A stretch of DNA of 64,000 nucleotides from Aquitalea magnusonii. Its GTDB lineage: Bacteria > Pseudomonadota > Gammaproteobacteria > Burkholderiales > Chromobacteriaceae. The notes under the pieces are model-generated. The model saw only the letters and a list, made by a program, of their open reading frames with translations. It was not told the DNA's origin and did no database searches. The position numbers and the translations under genes are program-made. The DNA is taken from assembly GCF_003202035.1 (NCBI RefSeq), contig NZ_QJKC01000015.1, positions 55,375 through 119,374 on the forward strand. Direction: 5' to 3'. Below, piece after piece: positions 63,129 through 64,000 of this stretch (the stretch's first letter is position 1; each line of letters begins with the position of its first letter).

Positions 63129-63539
63129 ATGATCAATCAAGCTGCGCCGCAACACCCACCTCCCCTTTGCTTCCACTACCACGGCAAACCACTGCATGTG
63201 CTGCGCCACAACGGCCAATGGTGGCTGTATAGCGACGATATACTCGCAGTCATCGGCCAAAGACTGGGACGTCGTATCCAGCAATTACTGACACCCGATA
63301 CCAGCACCGACATTCGTCCTGATACAGAAAGCCCGACAGCATGCTGGCCCGTACCAGCCTTGCTGCGCGCCTTGCGCCGTGTGGGAATCCGCAGCGCGGA
63401 TGATGGTTTTGATGCCGCTTCCGCGCGGCGGACGGGAAAGAGGGCTTGCCTGGCCAAGCCCTCCTTCACCTCCAAGGCCACCCCACAAGCATGGCCTGCG
63501 GTTACCCTCCGGGGCCTGACCGCGGCGAGGCGCGCCTGA
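63129..63539 (+). CDS. Small antirepressor-like (BRO-N-like) protein, probably truncated
   Basis: 136 residues from ATG 63129 (CAAGG upstream). Residues 1-86 are unique: 'PLCFHYHGKPLHVLRHNGQWWLYSDDILAVIGQRLGRRIQQLL' resembles the start of BRO-N antirepressor domains (beta-hairpin, then W-x-x-x-D-D-I-L-x-x-I-G). From about residue 87 the frame runs into repeat copy 2 and becomes Arg/Ala-rich ('AASARRTGKRACLAKPSF'), so the original C-terminus has probably been replaced. Placed directly after the C4-like RNA, it is a candidate phage antirepressor remnant. Confidence 0.5.
   Translation: MINQAAPQHPPPLCFHYHGKPLHVLRHNGQWWLYSDDILAVIGQRLGRRIQQLLTPDTSTDIRPDTESPTACWPVPALLRALRRVGIRSADDGFDAASARRTGKRACLAKPSFTSKATPQAWPAVTLRGLTAARRA
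63387..63501. repeat. Terminal repeat, copy 2
   Basis: About 115 bp, near-identical to copy 1 (62656-62772), same orientation, with the same 9-bp hairpin. It overlaps the 3' third of the antirepressor-like ORF. A related GGGCCCGT-GGGCGCGT block follows at about 63626, as after copy 1 at about 62783. Confidence 0.88.
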
Positions 63540-64000
63540 ACTCGCGATTTGCTAACGTCAAATCGCTCAAACAAAGCAGGCGCTTAAAACCTCGCCCCGG
63601 GGCCACCCGTCGGCATGCTTGACGGGGCCCGTGGGCGCGTTGGTACGGTGGCTTTTAATGGTATCGGGTAGCGTCCATTTGGCAGACATTTCACGCAAGC
63701 CACTCTCTCTTTTTCTGATTAAAACCTCTGTCGGAGCTGGTCCGGTCCCGTCAGCGCAAGCCGACACAGACCTGCCGCCCAGGGTCTTAAGCGGTCGGCT
63801 GTCCGCAGCGGCGCGACGGTAGCGCGCCGCAAGTTCCGGCCGCGCCCTGGGCGGCATGGCTGGGGCGGGAATTCGACGCGCTGCGGGTCGCCTTTTCTTT
63901 GGGTAGGCGGTTTCAAGAGCCAAGTGCAACGGTGGTTGGAATCCTGATATCCAGATTGAAGCAACATTCCCAGAATGCTTCGCTGGGCTTCTTAAACCCT
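63540..64000. other. Right-edge stretch without a supported gene
   Basis: Contains a perfect 8-bp hairpin GCGATTTG/CAAATCGC (63544-63566) and GC-rich, repeat-like sequence. The open frames here (Arg/Pro-rich, both strands) have no box and no recognisable domain. Sequence near 63880-63950 (a 'CTTTTCTTTGGG' tract) looks like common phage/repeat flank. The window ends without a clear feature. Confidence 0.5.

Noticed and set aside
63567..63967. Minus-strand Arg/Pro-rich ORFs at the right edge
   Set aside because: Low-complexity, no start signal, no domain; likely open by GC bias.
62525..64000. Insertion sequence or integrase gene at the right end
   Set aside because: Repeats are present, but no transposase or integrase motif or terminal inverted repeats could be found within the window.

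Overview
The window looks like chromosomal DNA of a GC-rich betaproteobacterium, most likely in the Neisseriales/Chromobacteriaceae (Aquitalea/Vogesella/Chromobacterium-like). This is inferred from gene content and protein style (cysH-cysI-DUF934 order, BamC, RoxA-type cupin, PuuD with a fused cytochrome c); no database search was possible. About 62 protein genes are supported. I see no rRNA, tRNA, CRISPR array or transposase gene. Many long open frames opposite real genes are GC-driven shadows and are left out.

Layout. 0.3-6 kb: a LysR regulator divergent from malate synthase (aceB), then a three-gene ABC importer of the TrpXYZ type. 6-12 kb: a SIMPL-domain protein, two glutathione S-transferases, a YnfA membrane protein, a LysR/DUF2917 pair and htpG. 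12-25.6 kb: a large purine/ureide catabolic island. It holds XdhC, a xanthine/urate permease, ureidoglycolate lyase, allantoicase, a LysE-type exporter, OHCU decarboxylase, allantoinase PuuE, a GntR regulator, HIU hydrolase and urate hydroxylase PuuD, followed by the glyoxylate-to-glycerate genes glxR-hyi-gcl and an IclR regulator. Together they take urate to glyoxylate and on to glycerate; malate synthase at 1.4 kb is a second outlet for glyoxylate. 25.7-31 kb: the conserved ribF-ileS-lspA-ispH cluster. 31-36 kb: an OmpA protein and assimilatory sulfate reduction (cysH-cysI-DUF934) divergent from a CysB-type regulator. 36-48 kb: an SDR reductase, ABC-F YbiT, dapA-bamC, a repeat-containing lipoprotein, RoxA, SlyD, mgtE-prmC, aroE-mtgA and a rhodanese. 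48-55 kb: a nitrogen-control block (glnA, ntrB, ntrC) with readable sigma-54 promoters and NtrC sites, interrupted by an AT-richer pair of lipoprotein genes bracketed by a 40-bp duplicated terminator. 54.7-62.5 kb: metR/metE, an AraC regulator, sixA, lrgAB/cidAB-type genes and ubiC-ubiA. 62.5-64 kb: a repeat-rich, probably phage-derived end.

The most interesting unexplained signal is at 62.96-63.13 kb. A strongly structured segment (9-bp hairpin, 8-bp closing stem, GAAA-tetraloop hairpin) carries an internal strand complementary to the leader just upstream of a small antirepressor-like ORF. The architecture recalls the C4 antisense RNA immunity switch of phages P1/P7 and lies between two copies of a ~115-bp repeat. 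Other notable signals are a 74-bp nested inverted repeat upstream of the SDR gene, a perfect 12-bp-arm palindrome upstream of gcl, NtrC/sigma-54 control of both glnA and ntrBC, and a MetR box between metR and metE.
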